DNA from: Bacteroidota bacterium
Lineage (GTDB): Bacteria; Bacteroidota; Bacteroidia; CAILMK01; JAAYUY01
NCBI GenBank assembly: GCA_018698135.1
Contig: JABINZ010000161.1
Coordinates: forward strand, 1-62,725
Direction of reading: 5' to 3'
DNA: 62,725 nucleotides
Shown: positions 34,682-43,360 of the stretch, piece after piece
How positions within the stretch are numbered: position 1 is the first letter of the stretch
How the letters are laid out: each line of letters opens with the position of its first letter
The notes under the pieces: generated by a model
What the model was told of the DNA's origin: nothing
Database searches by the model: none
The model's input: the letters and a program-made list of their open reading frames with translations, nothing else
Program-made: the position numbers and the translations under genes

Positions 34682-36232
34682 ATGAAACTCGTTAAAAATG
34701 CCATTGGAAGATTAGTTCCAGTCGAAATAAATGGTAAAAAGCAAATTCCTTTTCAGGGAGTTGGAAAGTACAAACCTGAAGGCTTCAAAGCACAACTTCC
34801 TATCAGAAGCGTTGCCGATTATCCAGCAGATGGAGATAAACGTCAGCCAAGTTTAAAAGATGCATTAGTTAAATCTGGATTAAAGGATGGAATGGTTATT
34901 TCCACGCATCATCATTTCAGGAATGGTGATATCATTGCCAATCAGGTATTTGATATTGCTGCTGAAATGGGTCTCAAAGATTTAGTTTGGGTTCCTTCGG
35001 CATCATTCCCTTGCCATGCTCATTTAATCCAATATTTAGAATCAGGTGTTATTCACCATATCGAAGGTAGTATGAATGGTCCTCTGGGTCGATTTACCTC
35101 AGAAGGTAAAATGAAGGGTACAGGAATCCTTCGTTCGCATGGAGGACGATATCAGGCTATTCAAGACGGAGATGTTCATATTGATATTGCTGTTATTGCA
35201 GCTCCTACTGCTGATCCATTTGGCAATGCCAATGGTGTAAATGGTTCTTCTGCCTGTGGATTGTTGGGTTTTGCTCTTGCAGACTCCCAATATGCCGACA
35301 AAGTTATTGTGGTAACTGATAATATGGTTCCATTCCCCTGTATTCCATGGCAAATTCAGGGAAACAATGTCGACTATACAGTGGAAGTTGACCAAGTTGG
35401 AATACCTGAAAAAATCGTATCCGGAACAACGGAAATCACAAAAAGTCCTGACCGTCTTTTCTTAGCTGAATTGACCGCAAAGTTTTGTGACAAAGCAGGA
35501 TTGATTAAAGATGGATTTTCTTTCCAGGCTGGTGCTGGTGGTACAGCTTTATCCATCGGGAACTTTTTTGGAGACATTATGCGTGAGCGAGGCATAAAAG
35601 CTCGTTTTGCTCGTGGTGGTTCCAATAAATACCTCGTTCAAATGTTAGAGGAAGGCTTGATAGATTACATCCTTGATGGACAAACCTTTGATTTGGAAGG
35701 CGTTCGTTCTATGCGTGAAAATCCAAATCATACAGATACCAGTCCATTCACATCCTATAATTATCATGGAAAAGGAAACTTCAATACCTTAGTAGATATT
35801 GTTATTTTGGGAGCAACAGAAGTTGATCTGGATTTTAATGCTAATGTGGTAACTCATTCCGATGGAGTACTTCTTCACGGAATTGGAGGTTGGCAAAATT
35901 GTTTATTATCAAAAACTGTTGTTTTGCCTATTCCACTTTTTAGAGATAGAATTCCTGTTATTCGTGATGAAGTGACTACGGTGTGTGGACCAGGTGAATT
36001 GATTGATGTGATTGTTACTGAAAGAGGAATTGCTATCAATCCACTGCGAAAAGATTTGATTGAAGCAACAAAAGATTCTGGTTTACCCATAAAAACAATT
36101 AAAGAATTGAAAAAAGAAGCTGAAGATATTTGTGGAGTTCCAGCCAAAATTGAGTTTGAGGAAGAAGTTGTGGCAGCCATAAAATGGGTTGATGGAACTA
36201 TCATTGACGCTGTTAGAAAAATTAAGAAATAA
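34682..36232 (+). CDS. citF: Citrate lyase alpha subunit (citrate:acetyl-ACP transferase)
   Basis: 516 residues, the normal CitF length. It exchanges acetyl for citryl on the carrier protein. Typical stretches: MVISTHHHFRNGD, WVPSASFPCHAHLIQ, IEGSMNGPLG, FQAGAGGTALSIG, and VVTHSDGVLLHGIGGWQN, ending in a ERGIAINPLRKDL segment. It directly follows the CitD-CitE fusion and shares its transcription. Together they would form the lyase that splits citrate into acetate and oxaloacetate in the cytoplasm. Confidence 0.95.
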   Translation: MKLVKNAIGRLVPVEINGKKQIPFQGVGKYKPEGFKAQLPIRSVADYPADGDKRQPSLKDALVKSGLKDGMVISTHHHFRNGDIIANQVFDIAAEMGLKDLVWVPSASFPCHAHLIQYLESGVIHHIEGSMNGPLGRFTSEGKMKGTGILRSHGGRYQAIQDGDVHIDIAVIAAPTADPFGNANGVNGSSACGLLGFALADSQYADKVIVVTDNMVPFPCIPWQIQGNNVDYTVEVDQVGIPEKIVSGTTEITKSPDRLFLAELTAKFCDKAGLIKDGFSFQAGAGGTALSIGNFFGDIMRERGIKARFARGGSNKYLVQMLEEGLIDYILDGQTFDLEGVRSMRENPNHTDTSPFTSYNYHGKGNFNTLVDIVILGATEVDLDFNANVVTHSDGVLLHGIGGWQNCLLSKTVVLPIPLFRDRIPVIRDEVTTVCGPGELIDVIVTERGIAINPLRKDLIEATKDSGLPIKTIKELKKEAEDICGVPAKIEFEEEVVAAIKWVDGTIIDAVRKIKK

Positions 36233-36237
36233 GCAAA

Positions 36238-36870
36238 GTGCCTTATTTGGAGCTACAAAATATTAGCCTGGGATTTAAAGATCAAACATTGTTTGAAAAC
36301 TTAAATCTATCCATTAATAAAGGGGAAAAGCTTGTTATTAGTGGACCATCTGGAATTGGAAAATCCAGCTTACTCAAACTTATTTTAGGTTTTATCCCTG
36401 AGTTTAAGGGGCAAATAAAATTTAATGATGAAACTATTTCAACCCAAAACATTTGGAAACTCAGGAGAAGCATTGGTTATATTTCTCAGGACAGCGATAT
36501 AGGAGAAGGAAAAGTAAGTCAATTAATTGAGGATATTTTCGCTTTGAAAGCTAACATCAAGCAGAAACCAAAAGAAAGCAGAATTACGAAACTGTTACAT
36601 GACTTTAGGTTAGATGAATCTACCCTAAACAAGGATTTTGAAGAATTATCAGGTGGGGAAAAGAAAAGGGTTGTTATTATTATTTCTATTTTATTGGATC
36701 GAGATTTTTTCTTTCTGGATGAAATTACAGCTGGTTTAGATGCAGAAGCACAGGAAACTGTTATTGACTATTTTATTCAAAGCACGCACACTGCCATTAT
36801 AATTAGTCATGACAAGGAATGGTTGAATCGAAATGGAGTAAAAGAGTTTAGATTAAAAAGTAATAAGTGA
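36238..36870 (+). CDS. ABC transporter ATPase (FetA/YbbL-like)
   Basis: 210 residues from a GTG at 36238, only 5 bp after citF. Walker A GPSGIGKSSLLK near residue 37, Q-loop in GYISQDSD, signature LSGGEKKR, Walker B FFLDEITAGLD, and the switch His in IIISHDKEW. The short length and the UPF0014-type permease that follows identify the FetAB class, reported to export iron. The closeness to citF may mean read-through transcription rather than a shared role. Confidence 0.88.
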   Translation: MPYLELQNISLGFKDQTLFENLNLSINKGEKLVISGPSGIGKSSLLKLILGFIPEFKGQIKFNDETISTQNIWKLRRSIGYISQDSDIGEGKVSQLIEDIFALKANIKQKPKESRITKLLHDFRLDESTLNKDFEELSGGEKKRVVIIISILLDRDFFFLDEITAGLDAEAQETVIDYFIQSTHTAIIISHDKEWLNRNGVKEFRLKSNK

Positions 36871-36952
36871 ACTAAAGTTAAAAGTGCCTAGAGTTAAAAA
36901 AATGATATACTACAAACTTTAGGCATTTTAGGCACTCCAAACTTTAGGCATT
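36871..36952. repeat. Short inverted/direct repeat between fetA-like and fetB-like genes
   Basis: AAGTGCCTA (36882-36890) is inverted as AGGCACT (36930-36936), and AAACTTTAGGCATT-type units occur twice (near 36915-36928 and 36939-36952). This is an AT-rich repeat typical of Bacteroidota gaps. It could form a stem in the mRNA between the two transporter genes. Confidence 0.5.
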
Positions 36953-36959
36953 AATTAGA

Positions 36960-37748
36960 ATGAAAACAGTAGATATAAATACACTTCCCCTGATTATAGG
37001 CTTTGCCTTGATCATAATTCCTATTGTCTTTTCGTGGTGGTTTAAAATCGGAATTATCAAACGCACATTGATTGCTTCTTTCCGAATGGGCATTCAATTG
37101 ATACTTGTGGGATTGTTCCTTGAATATTTATTCGAATTAAATAATTCATTAATAAATATAGCTTGGCTAATGTTCATGATTCTGGTAGCTTCAGTTTCTA
37201 TGATTCGCAATTCTGATTTAAAGTACAAAGTTTTGCTCTTCCCAAGTTTTATGAGTTTAGCTATTACAACGCTATCTATTGTTTTCTTTTTCAATATTGT
37301 CATCCTAAATCTTGAAAATATTTTTGATGCTAAATACCTTATTGCGATTGGTGGAATGATACTCGGGAACTCTCTGCGGAGTAATATTGTGGGTGTTAGT
37401 AGTTTTTATAAAAGTATTAAGCGTAACGAGAATAGATACCTGTACCAACTTTCACTGGGAGCAACCAGACTGGAAGCTATCCTTCCCTTTTTCCGTGAAG
37501 GTTTTAAAAGCGCGGTTAATCCATTTATTGCAGGCATGGCAACCTTTGGGATTGTGTCTATTCCGGGTATGATGACTGGACAAATACTTGGAGGTTCAAG
37601 TCCAATGCTGGCTGTAAAATATCAAATAACAATCGTTATAGCCATATTTGTTGTTACAACAGTTTCTGTTATCCTAACAATACTTTTCACCGCACGTAGC
37701 AGCTTTAATGGGTATGGGGTATTGAATAAGGAGATATTTAAAAACTAA
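36960..37748 (+). CDS. fetB: ABC transporter permease, UPF0014/FetB family
   Basis: 262 residues with about seven membrane helices (for example LPLIIGFALIIIPIVFSWWF, LILVGLFLEYLF, IAWLMFMILVASVSMI). Family marks: GMILGNSLRSNIVG, YLYQLSLGATRLEAILPFFREGFKSA (cut here for brevity as LSLGATRLEAILPFFREG), and SIPGMMTGQILGGSSP. Partner of the ATPase 90 bp upstream. The family includes FetB, linked to iron efflux and oxidative stress resistance. Substrate by analogy only. Confidence 0.9.
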   Translation: MKTVDINTLPLIIGFALIIIPIVFSWWFKIGIIKRTLIASFRMGIQLILVGLFLEYLFELNNSLINIAWLMFMILVASVSMIRNSDLKYKVLLFPSFMSLAITTLSIVFFFNIVILNLENIFDAKYLIAIGGMILGNSLRSNIVGVSSFYKSIKRNENRYLYQLSLGATRLEAILPFFREGFKSAVNPFIAGMATFGIVSIPGMMTGQILGGSSPMLAVKYQITIVIAIFVVTTVSVILTILFTARSSFNGYGVLNKEIFKN

Positions 37749-37850
37749 TGTAGGTCCGATTTGCAATCGGACTAGCTCAATGCTTTTTTCTATTCAATCC
37801 TTAGTCCCCAACGCTCAAAAGGCCTGCGCTACAGACTAAGAATAACTCAT

Positions 37851-38171
37851 TCAAACCTTACAGGTGGTCTTGCTCCTGTTAGGTTAAACAACTGAATAAA
37901 CAACAAACTTTTGGCAAAAGACTTTCTCCTTTCGACCTATCAGGTTTTATTCAACCAGATAGGACTGATTCTTTTCAGGATCAGTCTTAGCGCGACTTGA
38001 AGTTGGCCTACGACTAAAATCACTTACAAGACAATAATTTTCGAGTGATTAATGTAGGACCGAATTATGTTCGGTCAAATATGAAGAAAAAAGTCCGATT
38101 TCAAATCGGACCTACGTTCGTGCAATCCAAAAATCTTGTTTTGTAGTTCACTTGTAAATGAAACCGGTGAG
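37851..38171. repeat. 320-bp palindrome-rich dispersed repeat, copy B
   Basis: Same order of hairpins as 21196-21515 in the same orientation, from TCAAACCT...CAGGTGG to the final GGTGAG. The first hairpin arm is slightly decayed (CCTTACAGG instead of CCTAACAGG). The GACCGAAT and GTCCGATT palindromes are at 38053-38115. Confidence 0.8.
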
Positions 38172-38280
38172 GTTTGATCCATATGTCGTAGTACGACTTT
38201 AAGTCAGCCTACGACTAAAGAACAGTTATCATCCTCAAATAATGCTCCTCCCCATCAATGATTTAATAAGAAATACACTT

Positions 38281-38394
38281 AACCTAACAGGTGGCCTTGC
38301 TCCTGTTAGGTTGAACAACTGAATAAACAATAAACTTTTGGCAAAAGACTTTCTCCTTTCGACCTATCAGGTTTTGTTCAACCAGATAGGTCTG
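38281..38394. repeat. Partial third copy of the palindromic block (first 114 bp)
   Basis: Contains CCTAACAGG/CCTGTTAGG (38283-38310) and ACCTATCAGGTT/AACCAGATAGGT, joined by GAACAACTGAATAAAC as in the other copies. It stops after the second hairpin. Confidence 0.75.
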
Positions 38395-38461
38395 GTCAAT
38401 TTCAAAACTCATGGTTTCGTTTGCTATGATATATAAAACCTGCCAGTCTTAGATCAACTAT

Positions 38462-38531
38462 TGTAGGTCCGATTTTCAATCGGACAAAGACCGAATACCA
38501 GCCTGACTTCTGGCAGGAAATTCGGTCCTAC
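38462..38531. repeat. Nested palindrome with reversed order of arms
   Basis: TGTAGG, then GTCCGATT/AATCGGAC, then GACCGAAT, an inner CCAGCCTGA...TCTGGCAGG arm, then ATTCGGTC and CCTACA. The GTCCGATT hairpin comes first here, opposite to the copies at 21397-21460 and 38053-38115, as if the composite inverted or was rebuilt. Confidence 0.7.
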
Positions 38532-38532
38532 A

Positions 38533-39993
38533 CTATCTTATAGGAATATTCTTCAACATATCTAGAAGCAACTCCCAAAAATCAATCGTTGTTTGAATAT
38601 TGATTCTCTCCTCTGGAGTATGTGCTCCTTTAATATCTGGTCCAATAGAAACCATATCAATACCGGGATATTTCACACCAATAAGTCCACATTCCAGACC
38701 TGCATGTATGGCTTTCACTTCTGGATCTGAATTAAATAGGCGTTTATAAGAAGCTTCACTAATTCTGACTATTTCAGAATCCGGATTGGGTTCCCAACCC
38801 GGATAGCCATCTGAGGAAATCACTTTTGCGCCTGCTAACTTAAAAACAGATTGCACAGTATGTACCATATCATCCAGCTTTGACTGGATTGAACTTCGCT
38901 GACTCGTTCCAATTAATACTTTATCTCCTTCTGTTTTAATCGTGGCTAAATTCGTTGACGTTTCAACTAAATTATCTAATGTTTGACTCCAAGCCTGCTC
39001 TCCATGAGGACATGCAGCAATGGCCATACTGAGTTTAGCCTGAGTGGTAAGATCAATAATAAACTCTGGTTTCTCCGTTTTCTCCACTTCGATTTTTAAA
39101 TCGGGAGCTGTTACACAAAGTTCATTTCTTAGGTTTTTGTTGAATATTTTAACAAAATCTTCAAAATCAGCAGCATGTTTTTCATTTACTAAAAGAGTTG
39201 CAAATGCTTCACGTGGAATTGCATTTCTCGCATTACCACCATTTATATCTGCAACAAAAACACTATATTTTTCTCTTGTTTCGAGTATAAAACGATTAAC
39301 AATTTTGATTGAATTTCCTAAACCATTATGGATCTCATCTCCTGAATGTCCTCCTTGTAATCCAGTTACTGCAATACGGTAAAAGGACATGGCGCAAGGA
39401 ACAGGATATTTTGTGAATGTAAATTCGGCTTTAGTATCCCTACCTCCAGCACATCCAATGAAGATTTCACCCCAATCTTCTGAATCCAAATTAATTAAAG
39501 TTTTTGCTTCAAAAAAACCAGGCTGTAATCCGAATGCTCCTGTTAAACCAGTCTCTTCATCTACAGTAAATAAGCACTCAATTGGTCCATGAGGAATGTC
39601 ATCTGCAACAAGGATTGCCATTTGAGCTGCAATGCCAATTCCATCATCTGCACCAAGAGTTGTTCCTGTTGCATAAACTAACTCACCATCAATCCGAGGA
39701 AGGATAGCATCCTTTTCAAAATCATGTTTTGTATCTGAATTCTTCTCACCCACCATATCCAGATGCGATTGTAGAACAACTGTTTTCCTATTTTCAAAAC
39801 CCTTTGTTGCTGGTTTCGAAATCAAAACATTGTTGAGGTCATCTGTTTTGTACTCAAGCTTTTGCGCCTTAGCAAAGTCTACTAAATAGGCTATTATTTT
39901 TTCCTCTTTTTTGGATGGACGAGGGATTTTACAGATTTCTTCAAAATATTTCCAAACTGATTTTGGCTCGAGATGTCCTAATACACTTGTCAT
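38533..39993 (-). CDS. pepD: Aminoacyl-histidine dipeptidase (PepD, M20 family)
   Basis: 486 residues. A cytoplasmic zinc dipeptidase of broad range (carnosine-type Xaa-His dipeptides). Metal and catalytic motifs: LQSHLDMVGEKN, GTTLGADDGIGIA, FTVDEETGLTGAFG and LINLDSEDWGE, plus AIHAGLECGLI near the C-terminus. The full M20/PepD length is present. The stop lies directly next to the palindrome cluster, which may act as its transcription end. Confidence 0.95.
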   Translation of the reverse strand: MTSVLGHLEPKSVWKYFEEICKIPRPSKKEEKIIAYLVDFAKAQKLEYKTDDLNNVLISKPATKGFENRKTVVLQSHLDMVGEKNSDTKHDFEKDAILPRIDGELVYATGTTLGADDGIGIAAQMAILVADDIPHGPIECLFTVDEETGLTGAFGLQPGFFEAKTLINLDSEDWGEIFIGCAGGRDTKAEFTFTKYPVPCAMSFYRIAVTGLQGGHSGDEIHNGLGNSIKIVNRFILETREKYSVFVADINGGNARNAIPREAFATLLVNEKHAADFEDFVKIFNKNLRNELCVTAPDLKIEVEKTEKPEFIIDLTTQAKLSMAIAACPHGEQAWSQTLDNLVETSTNLATIKTEGDKVLIGTSQRSSIQSKLDDMVHTVQSVFKLAGAKVISSDGYPGWEPNPDSEIVRISEASYKRLFNSDPEVKAIHAGLECGLIGVKYPGIDMVSIGPDIKGAHTPEERINIQTTIDFWELLLDMLKNIPIR

Positions 39994-40183
39994 AGTTATT
40001 GTATTGAAATATTACTGATTCCTTTGAATAAATTTAGCAGCCAGCAATAATTAGTTGATTTAAATTATACCTCACGAATGTAAAAATTTATAAGGAGATT
40101 AATTCGACAAATTAATCTTTTTTACTCTCCGTTTTTTTAAGTTTATTTCCAAATAAAACCAAGCATATGCCAATAGGATAGCT

Positions 40184-40191
40184 TAAATTTG
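40184..40191 (+). promoter_or_regulatory. Candidate -7 box of ychF
   Basis: TAAATTTG fits TAnnTTTG, 23 bp before the ATG at 40214. No good -33 element is seen. Confidence 0.4.
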
Positions 40192-40213
40192 CACTTTCTA
40201 AAAAAATGGATTT

Positions 40214-41308
40214 ATGGTATTACCTTGTGGAATAGTTGGATTGCCAAATGTGGGAAAATCCTCATTATTTAAGGCCTTAACCGGGAATGAAACGGCAATT
40301 GAAAATTTCCCCTATACAACAACCGAATCAAATATTGGTGTGGTAGATGTTCCTGATAGCAGATTGAGCAAGTTGAGCGAAATGGAACAGCCACACAAAA
40401 CAACACCCAATACAGTTGAGTTTATTGATATTGCAGGTTTAGCAAAAGGAGCAAGTCAAGGCGAAGGTTTGGGAAATGGATTCTTAGATTCCATTCGTCA
40501 TAGCGATGCAATTATTCATGTCATTCGCTGTTTTGATAATGACAATATAGTTCACATTAACACATCTGTAAATCCTGTTAGAGATAAGGAAGAACTTGAT
40601 TTTGAATTACAGTTAAAAGATCTCGAGACTGCTGTAAAATCAATTGAACGTAATAGAAAAGCAGCCAAGGGAGGTGATAAAAAAATAGCCCAATTAATTC
40701 AGCTATTGGAGAAAGTCAAAGAGCATTTGGATGAAGGAGGATTTGTTAGAGAAATGAAATTCACTCCTGAAGAATGGAAAATGCTGAAGAATTATTCATT
40801 TTTGACAGGGAAAAAAATTCTGTATGTAGCCAATGTTGATGATGCCGGATTAAATGGGAATAAGCATGTTGATGCATTGAAAGAGTCAATTGCAGAGGAA
40901 AATGCCGAAATTGTTATTTTAAACGCAAAGCTGGAAGCAGAAATAGCTGAAATTGAAGATGACGAGGAGCGAAACGAATTCATGGAGATGTATGAATTGA
41001 AAGAACCTGGAGTAAATGTATTAATTCATTCTGCTTATCATTTACTGGACCTGATCACATTTTTCACTGTTGGTAAAAAGGAAGTACGAGCTTGGGCCAC
41101 ACCTAAAAACAGCACAGCACCTCAAGCTGCCGGTGCCATTCACTCAGATTTTGAGAGAGGCTTTATTCGTGCTGAAATGATAAAATTTACAGATTATGTG
41201 GAGTTAAAAACAGAGCAAGCTTGTAAAGACGCAGCCAAATTTCATGTAGTCGGCAAAGATTATATTGTGCAGGATGGGGATCAGTTGCATTTTTTGTTTA
41301 ACGTATAA
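40214..41308 (+). CDS. ychF: YchF/OLA1-type redox-regulated ATPase
   Basis: 364 residues. An Obg-related P-loop protein that binds ATP rather than GTP and associates with ribosomes. G1 GLPNVGKS at residues 9-16, G2 region NFPYTT, G3 DIAGLAKGA, and a YchF-type C-terminal TGS domain beginning LLDLITFFTVG and ending DYIVQDGDQLHFLFNV. Conserved length and ends. Free-standing gene. Confidence 0.97.
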   Translation: MVLPCGIVGLPNVGKSSLFKALTGNETAIENFPYTTTESNIGVVDVPDSRLSKLSEMEQPHKTTPNTVEFIDIAGLAKGASQGEGLGNGFLDSIRHSDAIIHVIRCFDNDNIVHINTSVNPVRDKEELDFELQLKDLETAVKSIERNRKAAKGGDKKIAQLIQLLEKVKEHLDEGGFVREMKFTPEEWKMLKNYSFLTGKKILYVANVDDAGLNGNKHVDALKESIAEENAEIVILNAKLEAEIAEIEDDEERNEFMEMYELKEPGVNVLIHSAYHLLDLITFFTVGKKEVRAWATPKNSTAPQAAGAIHSDFERGFIRAEMIKFTDYVELKTEQACKDAAKFHVVGKDYIVQDGDQLHFLFNV

Positions 41309-41355
41309 TACTGGTATCTAGTTGCTGGCTGCTGGTAGATCGATAAATTTAAGCT

Positions 41356-41713
41356 ATGAGTTATAAAAATCTTGAAATTTGGAAACTTGCGAAAGAAAAC
41401 TTAATTCAAATTCATAAAATGACACTGACTGAGCTGCTAAATTTGAAATGTATGAGGAAGGAAGTCAAATTCGCAGATCAAGCAAATCAGTTAGATCCAA
41501 CATTGTTGAAGGATATAGAAGAAGAAGATACAGAAATGATTATATTAGATTCTTAAACTTTCAATTTCTTCAAATGATGAAACGCTAGATCACTTGGAAA
41601 CACTATTTGAAACAGGATCATTAACAAATAAAGCAATTTATGAGGATATTCATTCTCGAACTGAGACATTAGGAAAAATGCTGAATAATTTTATTAAAGC
41701 AGTTGAGAAGTAA
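41356..41713 (+). pseudogene. Four-helix-bundle protein, two frameshifts
   Basis: The frame from ATG 41356 begins MSYKNLEIWKLAKENLIQIHKM like S23/four-helix-bundle proteins but leaves the family pattern after about residue 27. The lost parts are found in other frames: [20 protein letters not shown], then [19 protein letters not shown]...LGKMLNNFIKAVEK, stopping at 41711-41713. One missing base near 41437 (GCTGCTAAA for GCTGCCTAAA) and one missing T near 41560 would restore a protein of about 119 residues. A broken paralogue of the intact gene at 12403. Confidence 0.85.
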
Positions 41714-41742
41714 TAATAAACCAGTTACTAGAAACAATAATT

Positions 41743-43284
41743 ATGGCAAATCAAGAAGACAATTTAAAAAAAATAATTAGTCACTGTAAAGAATACGGAT
41801 TCGTTTTTCAATCAAGTGAAATATACGATGGACTAGCTGCAGTTTATGATTATGGACAGCTTGGTGCAGAATTGAAAAATAATATTAAAAGCTATTGGTG
41901 GAAGTCAATGGTTCAGTTAAACAAAAATATTGTTGGAATTGATTCAGCCATTTTTATGCATCCAAAAGTCTGGAAAGCTTCCGGACATGTGGACGGCTTT
42001 AGTGATCCTTTAATTGACAATAAAGATTCAAAAAAACGCTATAGAGCTGATGAAATAATTGAAGGTCAGATTGATAAGTTTGAACAAAAGATCAATAAAG
42101 AAGTTGATAAAGCAGCAAAACGCTTTGGAGAATCATTTGATGAATCTCAATTCAGGGAAACAAATCCTCGTGTTTTAGCAAATCAGGAAAAGATAGATGC
42201 AATTAGAAATCGTTTTGTGAAAGCTTTGGAGGAGAATAATCTGGATGAGTTGAAACAAATTATTATTGATCAGGAAATAGCTTGCCCTGTTTCAGGAACA
42301 AGAAACTGGACAGATGTGCGCCAGTTTAACCTGATGTTTTCTACTCAAATGGGAGCTGCAGCTGATGGTGCAAGTGAATTGTATCTAAGACCTGAAACAG
42401 CTCAAGGAATATTTGTTAATTACCTGAATGTACAGAAATCAGGTAGAATGAAAATTCCTTTTGGAATAGCACAGATTGGAAAAGCCTTCCGCAATGAAAT
42501 TGTCGCTCGCCAGTTTATTATTCGTATGCGCGAATTTGAACAAATGGAAATGCAATTTTTTGTTCGTCCCGGAGAAGAAATGAAATGGTTTGAGTATTGG
42601 AAAGAAGCAAGACTTAAGTGGCACAAAGCCCTTGGTATGCCTGAGGAAAACTATAGAATACATACACACGATAAACTAGCACATTATGCGAACGCAGCTG
42701 TAGATATTGAATACAAATATCCCTTTGGATTTAAAGAATTAGAAGGGATTCATTCTAGAACTAATTTTGATCTTAGTCAGCATGAAGAGTTCTCCGGTAA
42801 AAAACTACAATATTTCGACAATGAATTAGAAGAAAGTTATGTTCCCTTTGTAGTTGAAACTTCTATTGGATTGGACCGGATGTTTCTAAGCATTTTATCT
42901 CATGCATTTACTGAAGAAAAGCTTGAAGATGGCTCAGAACGAACCGTTCTGAAAATTCCTGCTGCACTCGCCCCTTATAAAGTGGCCATTCTTCCTTTAG
43001 TTAAGAAAGATGGAATGGATGAAAAAGCAATTGAGATTTACAACGAGCTTAAATTCCATTTCAATTGTCAATACGATGAAAAAGATAGTATTGGTAAGCG
43101 GTACAGAAGGCAAGATGCTATTGGAACTCCATATGCTATAACTGTTGACGGACAAAGTTTGGAAGACAATACGGTTACCGTTCGCTATCGAGATACGATG
43201 GCACAAAAACGTGTTTCGGTTAATGAACTCTTAGTTGAAATAAGCAAAGAAGTTGCTATTGAGAATGTGTTGAAAGCGCTTTAG
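41743..43284 (+). CDS. glyQS: Glycyl-tRNA synthetase (alpha2, class II)
   Basis: 513 residues. Charges tRNA-Gly. This is the single-chain type found in eukaryotes, archaea and some bacteria including Bacteroidota, not the alpha2beta2 form. N-terminal CKEYGFVFQSSEIYDGLAA; motif 2 in GKAFRNEIVARQFIIRMREF; FEQMEMQFFV; motif 3 in VVETSIGLDRMFL; and the anticodon domain with PYKVAILPLVKKD and DSIGKRYRRQDAIGTP. Full length. Confidence 0.97.
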   Translation: MANQEDNLKKIISHCKEYGFVFQSSEIYDGLAAVYDYGQLGAELKNNIKSYWWKSMVQLNKNIVGIDSAIFMHPKVWKASGHVDGFSDPLIDNKDSKKRYRADEIIEGQIDKFEQKINKEVDKAAKRFGESFDESQFRETNPRVLANQEKIDAIRNRFVKALEENNLDELKQIIIDQEIACPVSGTRNWTDVRQFNLMFSTQMGAAADGASELYLRPETAQGIFVNYLNVQKSGRMKIPFGIAQIGKAFRNEIVARQFIIRMREFEQMEMQFFVRPGEEMKWFEYWKEARLKWHKALGMPEENYRIHTHDKLAHYANAAVDIEYKYPFGFKELEGIHSRTNFDLSQHEEFSGKKLQYFDNELEESYVPFVVETSIGLDRMFLSILSHAFTEEKLEDGSERTVLKIPAALAPYKVAILPLVKKDGMDEKAIEIYNELKFHFNCQYDEKDSIGKRYRRQDAIGTPYAITVDGQSLEDNTVTVRYRDTMAQKRVSVNELLVEISKEVAIENVLKAL

Positions 43285-43360
43285 AGATTCTTTAGAATTT
43301 ATACTGTTGTTGGCTTATAATTTGTGGTATTTATGCCATCCAAGTTAAAAAGCTAATAAA

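Larger units (their letters stand above)
37749..38532. other. 784-bp intergenic cluster of palindromic repeats (block B)
   Basis: No gene. It holds a half-unit TGTAGGTCCGATT-type palindrome (37749-37772), a 321-bp copy of the block at 21196-21515, a TACGAC/GTCGTA palindrome (38188-38217), a 114-bp partial third copy (38281-38394), and a nested palindrome (38462-38531) before the pepD stop. Confidence 0.8.

Noticed and set aside
35099-35395. Reverse-strand ORFs inside citF, metH and glnN
   Set aside because: They are shadows of strongly supported genes and show no family features of their own.
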